NCBI GenBank assembly: GCA_002633025.1 | Contig: NMRB01000302.1 | Location: forward strand, 89,098-153,097 | Source of the DNA: Notospermus geniculatus | Taxonomy: Eukaryota; Nemertea; Pilidiophora; Heteronemertea; Lineidae | Reading direction: 5' to 3' | Length of the DNA: 64,000 nt | Shown: positions 27,076-37,607 of the stretch, piece after piece | How positions within the stretch are numbered: the stretch's first letter is position 1 | How the letters are laid out: every line of letters starts with the position of its first letter | Position numbers and translations under genes: made by a program | Notes under the pieces: model-generated | Told to the model about the DNA's origin: nothing | The model's database searches: none | The model's input: the letters and a program-made list of their open reading frames with translations, nothing else

Positions 27076-30000
27076 TTGGACGGACTGATCCAAATCTACA
27101 GGATCTGGGATTAGTCTTTGCACACCAAGGAATTCCTTTGGGAGAGCTCGAAGAATATCTGAAATACTTCTCTGAAAATGTTTCATATCCTAAAGAGTCA
27201 GTGGCATTTCCGGTGTCAAAGCCAGACAATCTCGCTTTTCCAAAACTTGGTAGTAGAGAACTACGCCACAGGCCTGAGCATGTTGAGGAACATTTGCCAG
27301 TTATGCACCGAGATTGGGCAGGTAATTATATTTTGCATCGTGATCAGGTACTTTGAGTTTGCTGGTTGCCAAAATCATTTGTGAGCGATGAATTCAATTC
27401 ATTCACTGTATACATCTAATTTTTTGGGGCCAAGATCATTCTAATATTGCATTTGTTTCAAATTGTTCATTAATTTTTCAATAGATGATGATGATGTGAG
27501 TCCTATTGGTTCACCAAAACTGGAGACACCCATGGCATCCAGTGAACTTGATATATCCAAAGCTCTTTCTGAGAAGCGTCCCAACCCAAGCCCTGAGCTT
27601 CCCACTCCTAAGAGAGCCAGGTATGATGATGATATGAGTCTTCATACTTTTTGAAATAGGGTCGTAGAAATATTCATGATATCCTGAATCAGATTGTAAT
27701 ACACCGATTTCACAACTCAAATACACAGCGCCCCTAGCGGTATTATTCCCTAGCCATTTCCGGTTGAACCTCGCCTCCAGGTAAAATTCCTTGGTGGTGA
27801 GGCTAAAAACCTAGGAATTTTACCGGGAGGCGAGGTTCAACCGGAAATGGCTAGGGAATAATACCGCTAGGGGCGCTGTGTATTTGAGTTGTGAAATCGG
27901 TGTATTGATGCACCGTTTTAAACCATGCATTCTCTTTAGCATTACTCTAAATCTCTATCAGTTCGGAGGGTAATAAGCTGTCACTCACAGGTGGACTTCC
28001 AGACATGAAAAGTTAGTTGAAGTTTCATCAGTATGATCAAAATATACAAATCCTGTTTCAGGATCAACTTCAATCTCCCTGATGAAGCTGGTCACTCACT
28101 CTATGAAATGACAAGTGTTGCTATGACGGCATATGGCGTACTCACCCCAACGAGACATGCAGGCAAGTTACCAGATGCTAGGACTCCCCCACAGACGATA
28201 AGACAGTTGAAGCCATCATCACGGGATGCTCGGCCTCCGTCAAAGAAAGTTGGGCCAGGTGGTGAGGGTAGTTCAAGTACGGCAGGCCTCGATGCTCTCT
28301 TGTCAGGGATTGAACACCTGGAGTCGTTGCAGTTTGGAGATAAGGGTGACGTCCCAGGTGATAAAAATCGCGATGAGAGAGATAAGTCGCGGAGTAAGGA
28401 AAAATCGCGAGGGAAAGATGGGTCAAGGAGTAAGGAGAGCTCACGGAGTAAAGACAGAGATAAAGATAGGAGTAAGGATAAAACTAGGAGAGATAAGGAT
28501 AAGGATGAGAAGGAAAAAGAGAACAAGAGTAAAGATAGAGAGAAAAGTAAATCGGATAAAAGGTCCGATGGTAAAGATAGAAAATCCGAGAGTAGGGAGA
28601 AATCAAGGAGTTCTAACAAGGATAAAGATAGGCATAGTAGGGACAAAAAGACGACTTCAAAGTCAGCTCCACGATCGTCATCTCCTCGCGGTAAAAGTGC
28701 TGTGAGTTCGAAAGAAAAACGTCCCTCGTCGCCAAGGTTGTCAACTCCTCTAGTTATACCAAAACCTGTACGAATCATGACATCACCTCACGGGAAATCC
28801 CCGCGGGGTAAGTCACCTCATGCCAGTAGTCCTAATCGAAAGGATGTTGACTGCCAGGAGCCAATGGATTTGACGGTGAAAAAGAAGAGTCATGGTGATT
28901 CATCGTCTCTGCCGCTCACAGCCCTGGCTGATATGTTCAAGACGAGCCTGCAGACAGACCGTCATCTGTCTCCAAAACACAGCTCCCTGTCACCAAAAAA
29001 GAATATCCCATCGCCTGTGCGGAGGATGGAGCGGGTTGGGGAGGAATCGCCAGAGATTGGGCTGGTCATTGACTTTGATGGCGACAAGAAAAAGCAAGAA
29101 AAAGATGCAGCAGATGCGAGATTGGCATCCATTGCTGGGACAATTGACGATGTTCTGAACATGGAAATAAGCGGTATGGCATTCTCGGATGACAGCGATG
29201 ACGATGATGACGACGAAGTAGCAAAGTTAGTTGCAGAGAAATCGGAGACGTCTGATGCCGCGAGTCCACAGAAGGCTGTGGTTAGTCCACAAAAACAGAA
29301 TGAACCATTGGTATCGAAGACAAAAGAGATGTTGGTTCCGCTGATCAAACCTTTGGATTTCCCAACTTTGAAGAGTAGGGAGAGTAACAGAGTGTCCATC
29401 GAAGACTCTATTGCCTCTGTCTTACAGACCTTATCCTCCCAGGATGATGAGGATGAACCTATGGAGGAGGGAAATAAACCAAGGAGTAAGAAAAAAGGAT
29501 CCAAGGGGTCAAAGGAGAAATCAAAAGAAAAGCTTGGGGATATGATGCAGGATGAGGGGATTCCAAGTATGTTTGATTCGCTGCCGAAGATACCAACTTT
29601 TCCCAGACTTCCTGAGCAGAAGCTGAGCGTGTATGATTTCTCAGAGACTCCCAAGGTGTCGCCTGTGCCGTCTCCTGGCACATCTGGACCACTGCCACGG
29701 GTAGGTTATCATACATCTTTTATCTGTTCCTTTTTGAACACGTCTCAAAACCAATAGCATAAATTTTTAGATGTGGTTATTCATGGATCTTTCAGTTGAT
29801 AGCTCACAAACTTAAGCTTCTTAACATTGTCATCCAGTTTGTCTTCATATTTGAGAAAAATTCTCATTCTTCCCCTCCAGGTTGACATGTCACCCACCCA
29901 GCATTCTGCCCACCAACCAGCTCAGCCGCCGTGGAAAGCTGAGCCGATGTTTACAGACAGTTCAGAGGATGAGAAGAAGGAATCAGCAAAAGACCCACCA

Positions 30001-33000
30001 CCAATACAACGCCTCAAGATCGGGATAGGAACTGATGTGCCAACGATCATTAAAGTGGGCAAGGTATGCTGAAAGGGGGTTCTGGAGAGCTTTTGGTACT
30101 TCGATTAGTGGATTAGTGGTTAAAGACCGTTCATAAATTCAGCCCTTATGTTAGTTGTCCTCATCTTCCAGGATAAATCTCACAAGAAAAACAAGAAGAA
30201 AGACAAAGAGAAGAAAAAGAAAACTAAAGATAAAGAGGAAAAGAGAAGAAGAAAACTGGAGAAGAAGGCTGGAAAGGTGGGTTCTGGGCTTAATGTTTTC
30301 TTTTAATGAAACTCAGGGAGGGAACTGTCAGAATGTGGGTAACCATGGCCGTTGAAAACTGCACAAAAACCTTGGTGCAATCAGGACATGTTCCTGTTGC
30401 TGTAGTTTGATTCCTGTCCCTGGAACTTATAATTTTAAAGTCGTGATTAAGGAACCCACACTCTAGTTTGGTATTACCACGATCTGTCTGTGTTACAGAA
30501 TCCAATGCCGTTTGTACCGAAGATCACCCTGAAGATTGGCGGAGGTGGAGATGGAAGCCCGTCACAGTCGACTGTAACTGTCATCAACAGACAACCAGAA
30601 GTCTCAAAGAAAAAGAAAAAGGAGGAGAAGTTGGATATTCCTCGCTTGTGAGTAAACTCTTGATCTCTGATCTTCAAATTTCTCATTACAATCGCCCATC
30701 GTAGAGCACATGCTGGAGTGTTTCTGCCGATTTAACCTTTTTGCTGCCAAGGTATATTCATGCAATTGCATTTTCAAAACCATGTTTCTTTTCAGAGTAA
30801 TAAAGGGTTTACAGCCTCCTGCACAAGAGGTGTCTCCACCAAAAGCCAAGTCCCCAACTCCGGAGCCAGAACGGGAACCCATCAAAGAGCCCACACCCCA
30901 ACCTCCAACTCCACCTCCTCCCAAAATCTTCACTCCGCCAAGACAGAGAGTGCCAACTCCAGTTCGCTCCCCAACTCCCCCATCCCCTAGTCCATCACCG
31001 CCACCACCCTCCCCACCGCCTACCCGATACCGCTCTCCTACCCCATCCCCTGTGCACTCCCCACAAAGACGAGCATGCAGACGGACCGTCATCTGTCTCC
31101 AAAACACAGCTCCCTGTCACCAAAAAAGAATATCCCATCGCCTGTGCGGAGGATGGAGCGGGTTGGGGAGGAATCGCCAGAGATTGGGCTGGTCATTGAC
31201 TTTGATGGGGACAAGAAAAAGCAAGAAAAAGATGCAGCAGATGCGAGATTGGCATCCATTGCTGGGACAATTGACGATGTTCTGAACATGGAAATAAGCG
31301 GTATGGCATTCTCGGATGACAGCGATGACGATGATGATGACGAAGTAGCAAAGTTAGTTGCAGAGAAATCGGAGACGTCTGATGCCGCGAGTCCACAGAA
31401 GGCTGTGGTTAGTCCACAAAAACAGAATGAACCATTGGTATCGAAGACAAAAGAAATGTTGGTTCCGCTGATCAAACCTTTGGATTTCCCAACTTTGAAG
31501 AGTAGGGAGAGTAACAGAGTGTCCATCGAGGACTCTATTGCCTCTGTCTTACAGACCTTATCCTCCCAGGATGATGAAGATGAACCTATGGAGGAGGGAA
31601 ATAAACCAAGGAGTAAGAAAAAAGGATCCAAGGGGTCAAAGGAGAAATCAAAAGAAAAGCTTGGGGATATGATGCAGGATGAGGGGATTCCAAGTATGTT
31701 TGATTCGCTGCCGAAGATACCAACTTTTCCCCGACTTCCTGAGCAGAAGCTGAGTGTGTATGATTTCTCAGAGACCCCCAAGGTGTCGCCTGTGCCGTCT
31801 CCTGGCACATCTGGACCACTGCCACGGGTAGGTTATCATAACTCTTTCATCTCTTCCTTTTTGAACACATCTCAAACCGATGGTATGAGTTTTTAGATGT
31901 GGTGATTCATGGGTCTTTCAGTTGATAGCTGGTTATCTTATTATCTTACCTTTATGAATCTTGGTGGGGAATGGATAACATCAGGCCCTCCCACCCACCA
32001 GAATCCGTATGGTGTGGGGTATAGGGGCTGTTGCCCCACTGGTAGTTCGCTAGTGTCCTCTGGGTACAGAATCATCTTTGCCCCTATCATGGTACCAGTC
32101 CACAAACTTAAGCTTGTTAACATAGTCATCCAGATAGTGTTCATATTTGAGAAAAATTGACATTCTTCCCCTCCAGGTTGACATGTCACCCACCCAGCAT
32201 TCTGCCCACCAACCAGCTCAGCCGCCGTGGAAAGCTGAGCCGATGTTTACAGACAGTTCAGAGGATGAGAAGAAGGAATCGGCGAAAGATCCACCACCAA
32301 TACAACGCCTCAAGATCGGGATAGGAACTGATGTGCCAACGATCATTAAAGTGGGCAAGGTATGCTGAAAGGGGGTTCTGGAGAGCTTTTGGTACTTCGA
32401 TTAGTGGTTCCCTGGTGAAAGACCCTTTATAAATTCAGCCCTTATGTTTAATTTCCTCATCTTCCAGGATAAATCTCACAAGAAAAACAAGAAGAAAGAC
32501 AAAGAGAAGAAAAAGAAAACTAAAGATAAAGAGGAAAAGAGAAGAAGAAAACTGGAGAAGAAGGCTGGAAAGGTGGGTTCTAGGCTTACTGTTTTCTTTT
32601 AATGAAACTCAGGGAGGCAACTGTCAAAATGTGGGTAACCATGGTCGTTGAAAACTGCACAAAAACCTTTGTGCAATCAGGACATGTTCCTGATGCTGTA
32701 GTTCGATTCCTGTCCCTGGAGCTTGTAATTTTAAAGTCATGATTAAGGAACCGACACTCTAGTTTGGTATTACCACAATCCGTGTATGTTACAGAATCCA
32801 ATGCCGTTTGTACCGAAGATCACGCTGAAGATTGGCGGAGGTGGTGATGGAAGCCCGTCACAGTCAACTGTAACTGTCATCAACAGACAACCAGAAGTCT
32901 CAAAGAAAAAGAAAAAGGAGGAGAAGTTGGATATTCCTCGCTTGTGAGTAAACTCTCAGTCTCTGATCTTCAAATTTCTCATTACAATCGCCCATCGTAG

Positions 33001-34993
33001 AGCACATGCTGGAATATTTCTGATGATTTAAACTTTTTGCTGCCAAAGTATATTCGTGCAATTGCATTCTGAAAACCATGTTTCTTTTCAGAGTAATAAA
33101 GGGTTTACAGCCTCCTGCACAAGAGGTGTCTCCACCAAAAGCCAAGTCCCCAACTCCGGAGCCAGAACGGGAACCCATCAAAGAGCCCACACCCCAACCT
33201 CCAACTCCACCTCCTCCCAAAATCTTCACACCGCCAAGACAGAGGGTGCCAACTCCAGTTCGCTCCCCAACTCCCCCATCCCCTAGTCCATCACCGCCAC
33301 CACCCTCCCCACCGCCTACCCGATACCGTTCCCCTACCCCATCCCCTGTGCACTCCCCACCCCCTCGCATCCGCTCACCTTCCCCTGCCATGTCGAGATC
33401 CCCATTCTCTTCTCCTTCTCGTTCCAACTCTCGCTCCCGGTCTCGGTCTCCCTCACCCCCGTACCGACGTTCCCCGTCGCGATCTCCTTCTCCTGTTTCC
33501 CGACAGCACTCCCCGTCGCCTGAACGACGATCGCCCTCCCCGCCACGATTGACGAAGCAGGGTGCTCGAGGTGGTAAGAAAACTCCAGCCAAACCACCAA
33601 CAACGCTCTCCTCCCGATCTAAACCTTTGGATGTATTCTCAAGATACTCTCCTTCTCCTCCTCGTAGGAGACGGTCATCCCCATCACTCTCAGATGATTC
33701 TTCTCGCGATTCTTCCATCAACCGGGCCTCATCTTCACTGTCACGGGCCCGTTCTCGCTCTTCCTCTTCGTCCCATTCTCCCCCTACCCGAAAATCACCT
33801 TCTCCCTCACCCAGCCCGAAACGTTCGCCATCATACTCACCCCCACGACGCTCCCCCTCCTCATCTCCAGAAAGATACCTCTCCCCATCACCGGTGCAGT
33901 CCTCATCATCATCTGATTCGGAAGACTCATCACCTCCAACTCCTCCTCCTGGGAAGAAAAAAGCCCCAGTGAAGAAGAAGCCTCCGTCACCGAAGAAGGC
34001 TGCACCTCCTCCTCCACCTCCCTCAAAGCCGTTGACTAAGGCCCAACTCAAGGGTCAGCCCTCACCGAGGGTACCCAAGGGAAAAGCAGGAAAAGGGCAA
34101 CAGAATCAAGCGGATATTCCTCCCATGCCTCCTTCTAAATATGGTCAGAAAGCTGCCGGTGGTAGCGCAAAGAAAGGCAAGGCGGCAGCGGCTAAGCCAG
34201 CCGCAACGGCCGTGAAAGCAGCTGGTGGTTCGAAGAAGATGACACTGACGACAGAGACAGTTGGGACCATTTTTGTAAGTCCATGGTTGAATGGCATGAA
34301 AATGTCTCTCTCTGCTTGCTCTCTTGTCCGATTTGACAAGAACTGGGCTTGTTTTTCGCCTGTCGGTTTCACCTACGGTACATGTAATCTTGAAAATGCA
34401 TGCATACCTTGCTGGGGTATGGTTGCTAAATAGTGCATATCAATCTCTAGCCATGATTCATTGTAACCTTAATAGAGTGGTCAAGGTTACTTCATTAATC
34501 TTGCAGGATGAGAAAGGCCAAAAGATCTGGATCTGTCCCGCATGTGCCATGCCGGATGATGGCAGTCCAATGATTGGTTGTGACGACTGTGATGATTGGT
34601 ATCATTGGTGAGTATGTCATATTGCCTTGATGTAATAACTATCCTTTGTAGATGATGCAGTGGTCACATGGCTAGGCCAGTATACACACAGTGAGGCTAT
34701 GAACATGGCAAAGGCTTTGTTCTTTCCTCCCTGGGCTGAAGGAATTTTTTTCCGTGTTGCTGCTGAGAAAAAGGGAAGGGGGGCCTTACAGAGCAGCCTG
34801 TACCTGCAACGCTTGATATGCATTCTGTGTGAGTCACGACTGCCTGTCTCTTTATAGGCCTTGTGTCGACATCACTGAAGAGCCTGACGATGACGTGGAC
34901 TGGTACTGTCCGCGATGTCTGCAGAAACGCAAGCCCAAGAAGAAAGGTCGTGGAGGCGGTGCAGCTGGTCGCGGGCGGAAACGCGGCAAGTGA
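27076..34993 (+). CDS. TAF3: Transcription initiation factor TFIID subunit 3 (5' incomplete)
   Basis: TAF3 is a TFIID subunit whose PHD finger reads H3K4me3 at promoters. A frame-consistent model is 27076-27321, 27485-27620, 28062-29700, 29881-30063, 30172-30276, 30499-30647, then 33092-34274, 34507-34607 and 34858-34993, giving 1291 codons plus stop. The first exon (LQDLGLVFAHQGIPLGEL) matches the C-terminal part of the BTP histone-fold module; the start exon is missing. The large third exon is Lys/Arg/Ser/Asp-rich (charged repeats such as KDRDKDRSKDKTRRDKD). The last large exon is Pro/Ser-rich with SR-like runs. The C-terminal PHD has WICPACAMPDDGSPMIGCDD, then CDDCDDWYHW, CVDI and CPRC, nearly the vertebrate finger, followed by a basic tail ending RGRKRGK. 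The interval 28939-33363 contains a direct duplication, so exons between 30796 and 33091 are redundant copies skipped in this model. Confidence 0.92.
27698..27906. mobile_element. Near-perfect long palindrome (MITE) in a TAF3 intron
   Basis: Arms of about 92 bp are almost perfectly complementary: the left begins AATACACCGATTTCACAACT and the right ends with its exact complement at 27906. The central spacer is about 25 bp (around GGTGGTGAGGCTAAAAA). Ends can be read as CACCGATTTC flanked by TA on both sides, suggesting a TA target duplication. Such preserved arms imply a recent insertion. It is between the TAF3 exons at 27485-27620 and 28062. Confidence 0.85.
28939..31064 (+). repeat. TAF3 internal duplication, copy 1
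   Basis: From AAGACGAGCCTGCAGAC at about 28939 the sequence is repeated at 31066 with a few percent difference, covering the 3' part of the big charged exon, three complete small exons and the 5' part of the Pro-rich exon. Copy 1 ends inside the Pro-rich exon at about 31064, where the sequence jumps back to the start of the unit. Across this junction the reading frame shifts, so a transcript reading straight through would not keep the TAF3 frame. Confidence 0.9.
31066..33363 (+). repeat. TAF3 internal duplication, copy 2
   Basis: This copy repeats 28939-31064. It contains exon copies ending at 31827, and at 32177-32359, 32468-32572, 32795-32943 and the start of 33092. It continues seamlessly into the unique part of the Pro/Ser-rich exon. 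It differs from copy 1 by SNPs and by a 170-bp intronic insertion at 31931-32100. Confidence 0.9.
31931..32100. mobile_element. 170-bp insertion present only in TAF3 copy 2
   Basis: In copy 1 the intron reads GATAGCT directly followed by CACAAACTTAAGCTT (near 29800-29816). In copy 2 the same two words are separated by 170 bp (31931-32100) that includes TGGTGTGGGGTATAGGGGC. I see no strong terminal inverted repeats and no clear tail, so the class is unknown; it may be a SINE-type insertion or a deletion in copy 1. Confidence 0.55.
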
Positions 34994-35241
34994 AGGAAGT
35001 CATGTGATCATCACTGACGGCAGCAATACTGTAATGAGATATGGAATGAAATCTTGAGGATTGCCTCAGAAAGTGGCCATTGAAATTATCCAGACCAGAC
35101 TCCAGTGAGATTTGTCAAATTTCTTTTCTGAACCATTCATGTACTATTGTATCACTATCAGTGTAAAAAAGTCAATTTTGTTGCTGATTGTCATCTTGGG
35201 TTCCTATATTGCATTGCAATGCATTTGTGAATAGACTTGTA

Positions 35242-35247
35242 AATAAA
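35242..35247 (+). terminator. TAF3 polyadenylation signal candidate
   Basis: AATAAA is about 250 bases after the TGA at 34991-34993, in an AT-rich context (GTAAATAAATATG). It is the first canonical signal downstream of the PHD finger exon and lies well before the convergent NEK4 gene. Confidence 0.55.
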
Positions 35248-35633
35248 TATGTGGAATATGAGAAACAAATTCTTTTTCGAATTTTGTGTCCATTTTGCTG
35301 GAAGCAGTTGTGTGAATGAGAAACCACAGCAAATGCCGCTATATTTTAGTGTTTCGCTCTTGATAGTGCTGCTACCTATAATGTGGTATTGTCACTTGCA
35401 GTGTTTGTCCCTGCCCACTCAAATCTACATTTTCCTTACCCGCTTTGATTGGAAGGACAGGTGTAGGCTCTTAAGGTGCATGTTTGTGTCGATGGATGGC
35501 ACTCTGATTGCAAGTGTCGCCATCTAATTGACAATCAGTTTGGAAGTACAATGGTTCCCTGTTAGGTAGACATGGTCCGAATATGGCAGGCCCTATGGAA
35601 TGTGATGCATTTTTTGCTGTTTGAGCCAATTAA

Positions 35634-36098
35634 CACCTTGTATGCCAACGGCATTTTCGTGTTTTCCCCAGTGTGCCAACGATTTCAGGGAATTATACCT
35701 TCCTTCACTATGCTTCATTACATGGTAGATTTACAGGGATCACCCTTTGCTATATACCAAATGAAAGAAGACAAGCTTTCCATTGATGGCATTTATTCTA
35801 TGTTCAGTAAAAGGTAGATAGGCGAAAAAAAATTGAGAAAAACACGAATTTTACTGTTGCTCGCGGAAATTGTGCCAAAAGTGGAGAAAAATGCACCCTT
35901 CTGCACACCATAACAGTAACATGTGGACTCGATGATCTGTAGCACGCCAACCCGTGGTGACTTGAACTATTTGGCGCAGAGAAGCACAATGCCATCTATC
36001 GTTTGGCGAAAGAATGTTGGTTTGAGGAAAATTTCCGTCTTTGGCATACAACGGTTGGTGGTGTTTGACGAAGATTCTTGTCTTCGGCATATAAGGTG
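35634..36098. mobile_element. TTAA-flanked element, piggyBac-like, 465 bp
   Basis: TTAA at 35630-35633 and 36099-36102 flank ends CACCTTGTATGCC and GGCATATAAGGTG, which are inverted with one mismatch. The words CTTTGGCATA and CTTCGGCATA recur inside. The TTAA duplication points to piggyBac mobilisation. No transposase is encoded. Confidence 0.65.
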
Positions 36099-37607
36099 TT
36101 AATAAAGTGTTCTATGTTTTCCTTGGGTACCACCCAAATAACAGGAATTGGTCAAGCTAGTACAAAGGTGCCATCTTGTGTCCATTTTTCCAATTTGTAG
36201 CCAACTATGATGCGAGTTATTTTGTCAGGAACCACTGAGATGTGTCTATTCCACGGTGGACGAGTGTATACAGTGGAGAACCACAAAATGTGTAAGAGCT
36301 CTCGTACACAAGTGGTTACCATGTCTACTTCTTCATGTCCTTTGCATGGGACAGTAAGGCATGGTACAGCAAACAAAAACAGAAAATAGATTTTGGTTGG
36401 GTTTATTAATCATCTCTATATATTACAGCAATAATTTTATACTTACACAATACAGCTAATTACAACATTCTGAATTCCCATCTTTATAAACTAACACATA
36501 ACTGGCACCTACCTCTGTATTCACTTGCTCAGTGATGTCATTGACGGTCACCCACAAAACCAGAGGTACCAGTAGCTCTTTTAATATAGTATAACTTCAG
36601 GAACTGCCGACCTGTGTAGTGGGAAATGCAGCTTTCTACAGGCCAGCAGGTGTATCCAAATGAAATGGAGTACATCATTATCAAATGGTGCTGTCCTCCA
36701 TAAAGTTCCAAAAGTGTTCAGTACTCAAGTACAATGTAAATGGTTCGAACAAGAAAGATGCCGATGAGGCCATCAGTAGCACTTAATGCGGACTCTAAAA
36801 CTATTTTTTGAAGCAAAAGCATCTATTTGTAAAACATGATATGTAAATACTTAACAAACGTCTACATGTTGGCGACAGCAAACACAAAACATCAGTTGTG
36901 AATCAGGACGGCTGTGTCTCTAGAATAAAACAACTACAATCACAGATGCGGTGAAGATAAGGTGAAATGACGAATGTTTGTTTGATACAGAACGAAGACA
37001 CGTGTACAGTCATGATCAACAGTAAATACCCACCCAAATATTTCAGCAAACTTGGGAAAATCAGGTGCAATGCTTGCTGATAAAACTGGCACACATGCAT
37101 TATACAATGGACAATTTAAAGTTCCTAGGCCTACATGCAGGATAATTTTTGTCACAACCACGTATTCAACAGTACAATGTATTTTGGTGTCATCCAATTA
37201 CCCAACAGAAATCCTTGTCCCTATATTAACTCCTTAGCATAATTCCTAGAGAAATGTAACATCCTATAATTTACCGTATGAAAATCTAATCTAAATATCT
37301 TTGTCCATAAACCTGAAGTGAAAATACTGGTCAATTTGAAAACAAATGGTTGGCTTACAGTCCTCTCTTTCTCCCTTCACGTGCCCCACCTCTGAGGCCA
37401 AGAAATTTCCCAACTTCGTGTTCTCAGTGAGCTCGCAAATTCTTTGATATCGTGAATCCAGATGATTTGTGAAATGAAAGCGACAGAACTGTGCTGGACC
37501 CTCATGAACAGGATAGCATTACAAAGGGTCTAAAATGAATTGGTGAATCCAAAGGATTGAGTACTTTTATGTTCTTGACTTCGACATGTGTTTTCCTGCC
37601 AGTCTTC

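Larger units (their letters stand above)
34994..37607. other. Convergent spacer between TAF3 and NEK4
   Basis: This interval holds the TAF3 3' UTR (to about 35260), one TTAA-flanked element (35634-36098) and AT-rich sequence that probably includes the NEK4 3' UTR before 37608. I see no ORF resembling a protein and no RNA gene. Confidence 0.55.

Noticed and set aside
28101-28778. A 225-codon antisense frame of Leu/Ser repeats
   Set aside because: It is the shadow of the Lys/Ser/Asp-rich TAF3 exon on the plus strand. Leu/Ser runs arise from complementing AAG/AGT codons.
28962-31808. Two 239-codon antisense frames (28962-29681 and 31089-31808) with nearly the same sequence
   Set aside because: They are shadows of the duplicated TAF3 exon. 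Their similarity comes from the duplication, not from a conserved minus-strand gene.
28939-33363. A real lengthening of the TAF3 protein by in-frame tandem exons
   Set aside because: The junction at about 31064 is inside an exon and shifts the frame, so a simple extended protein is not possible.
32900-34051. A 383-codon antisense frame opposite the last large TAF3 exon
   Set aside because: It is Gly/Glu/Arg low complexity mirrored from the Pro/Ser-rich coding strand, where splice sites and frame are consistent with TAF3.
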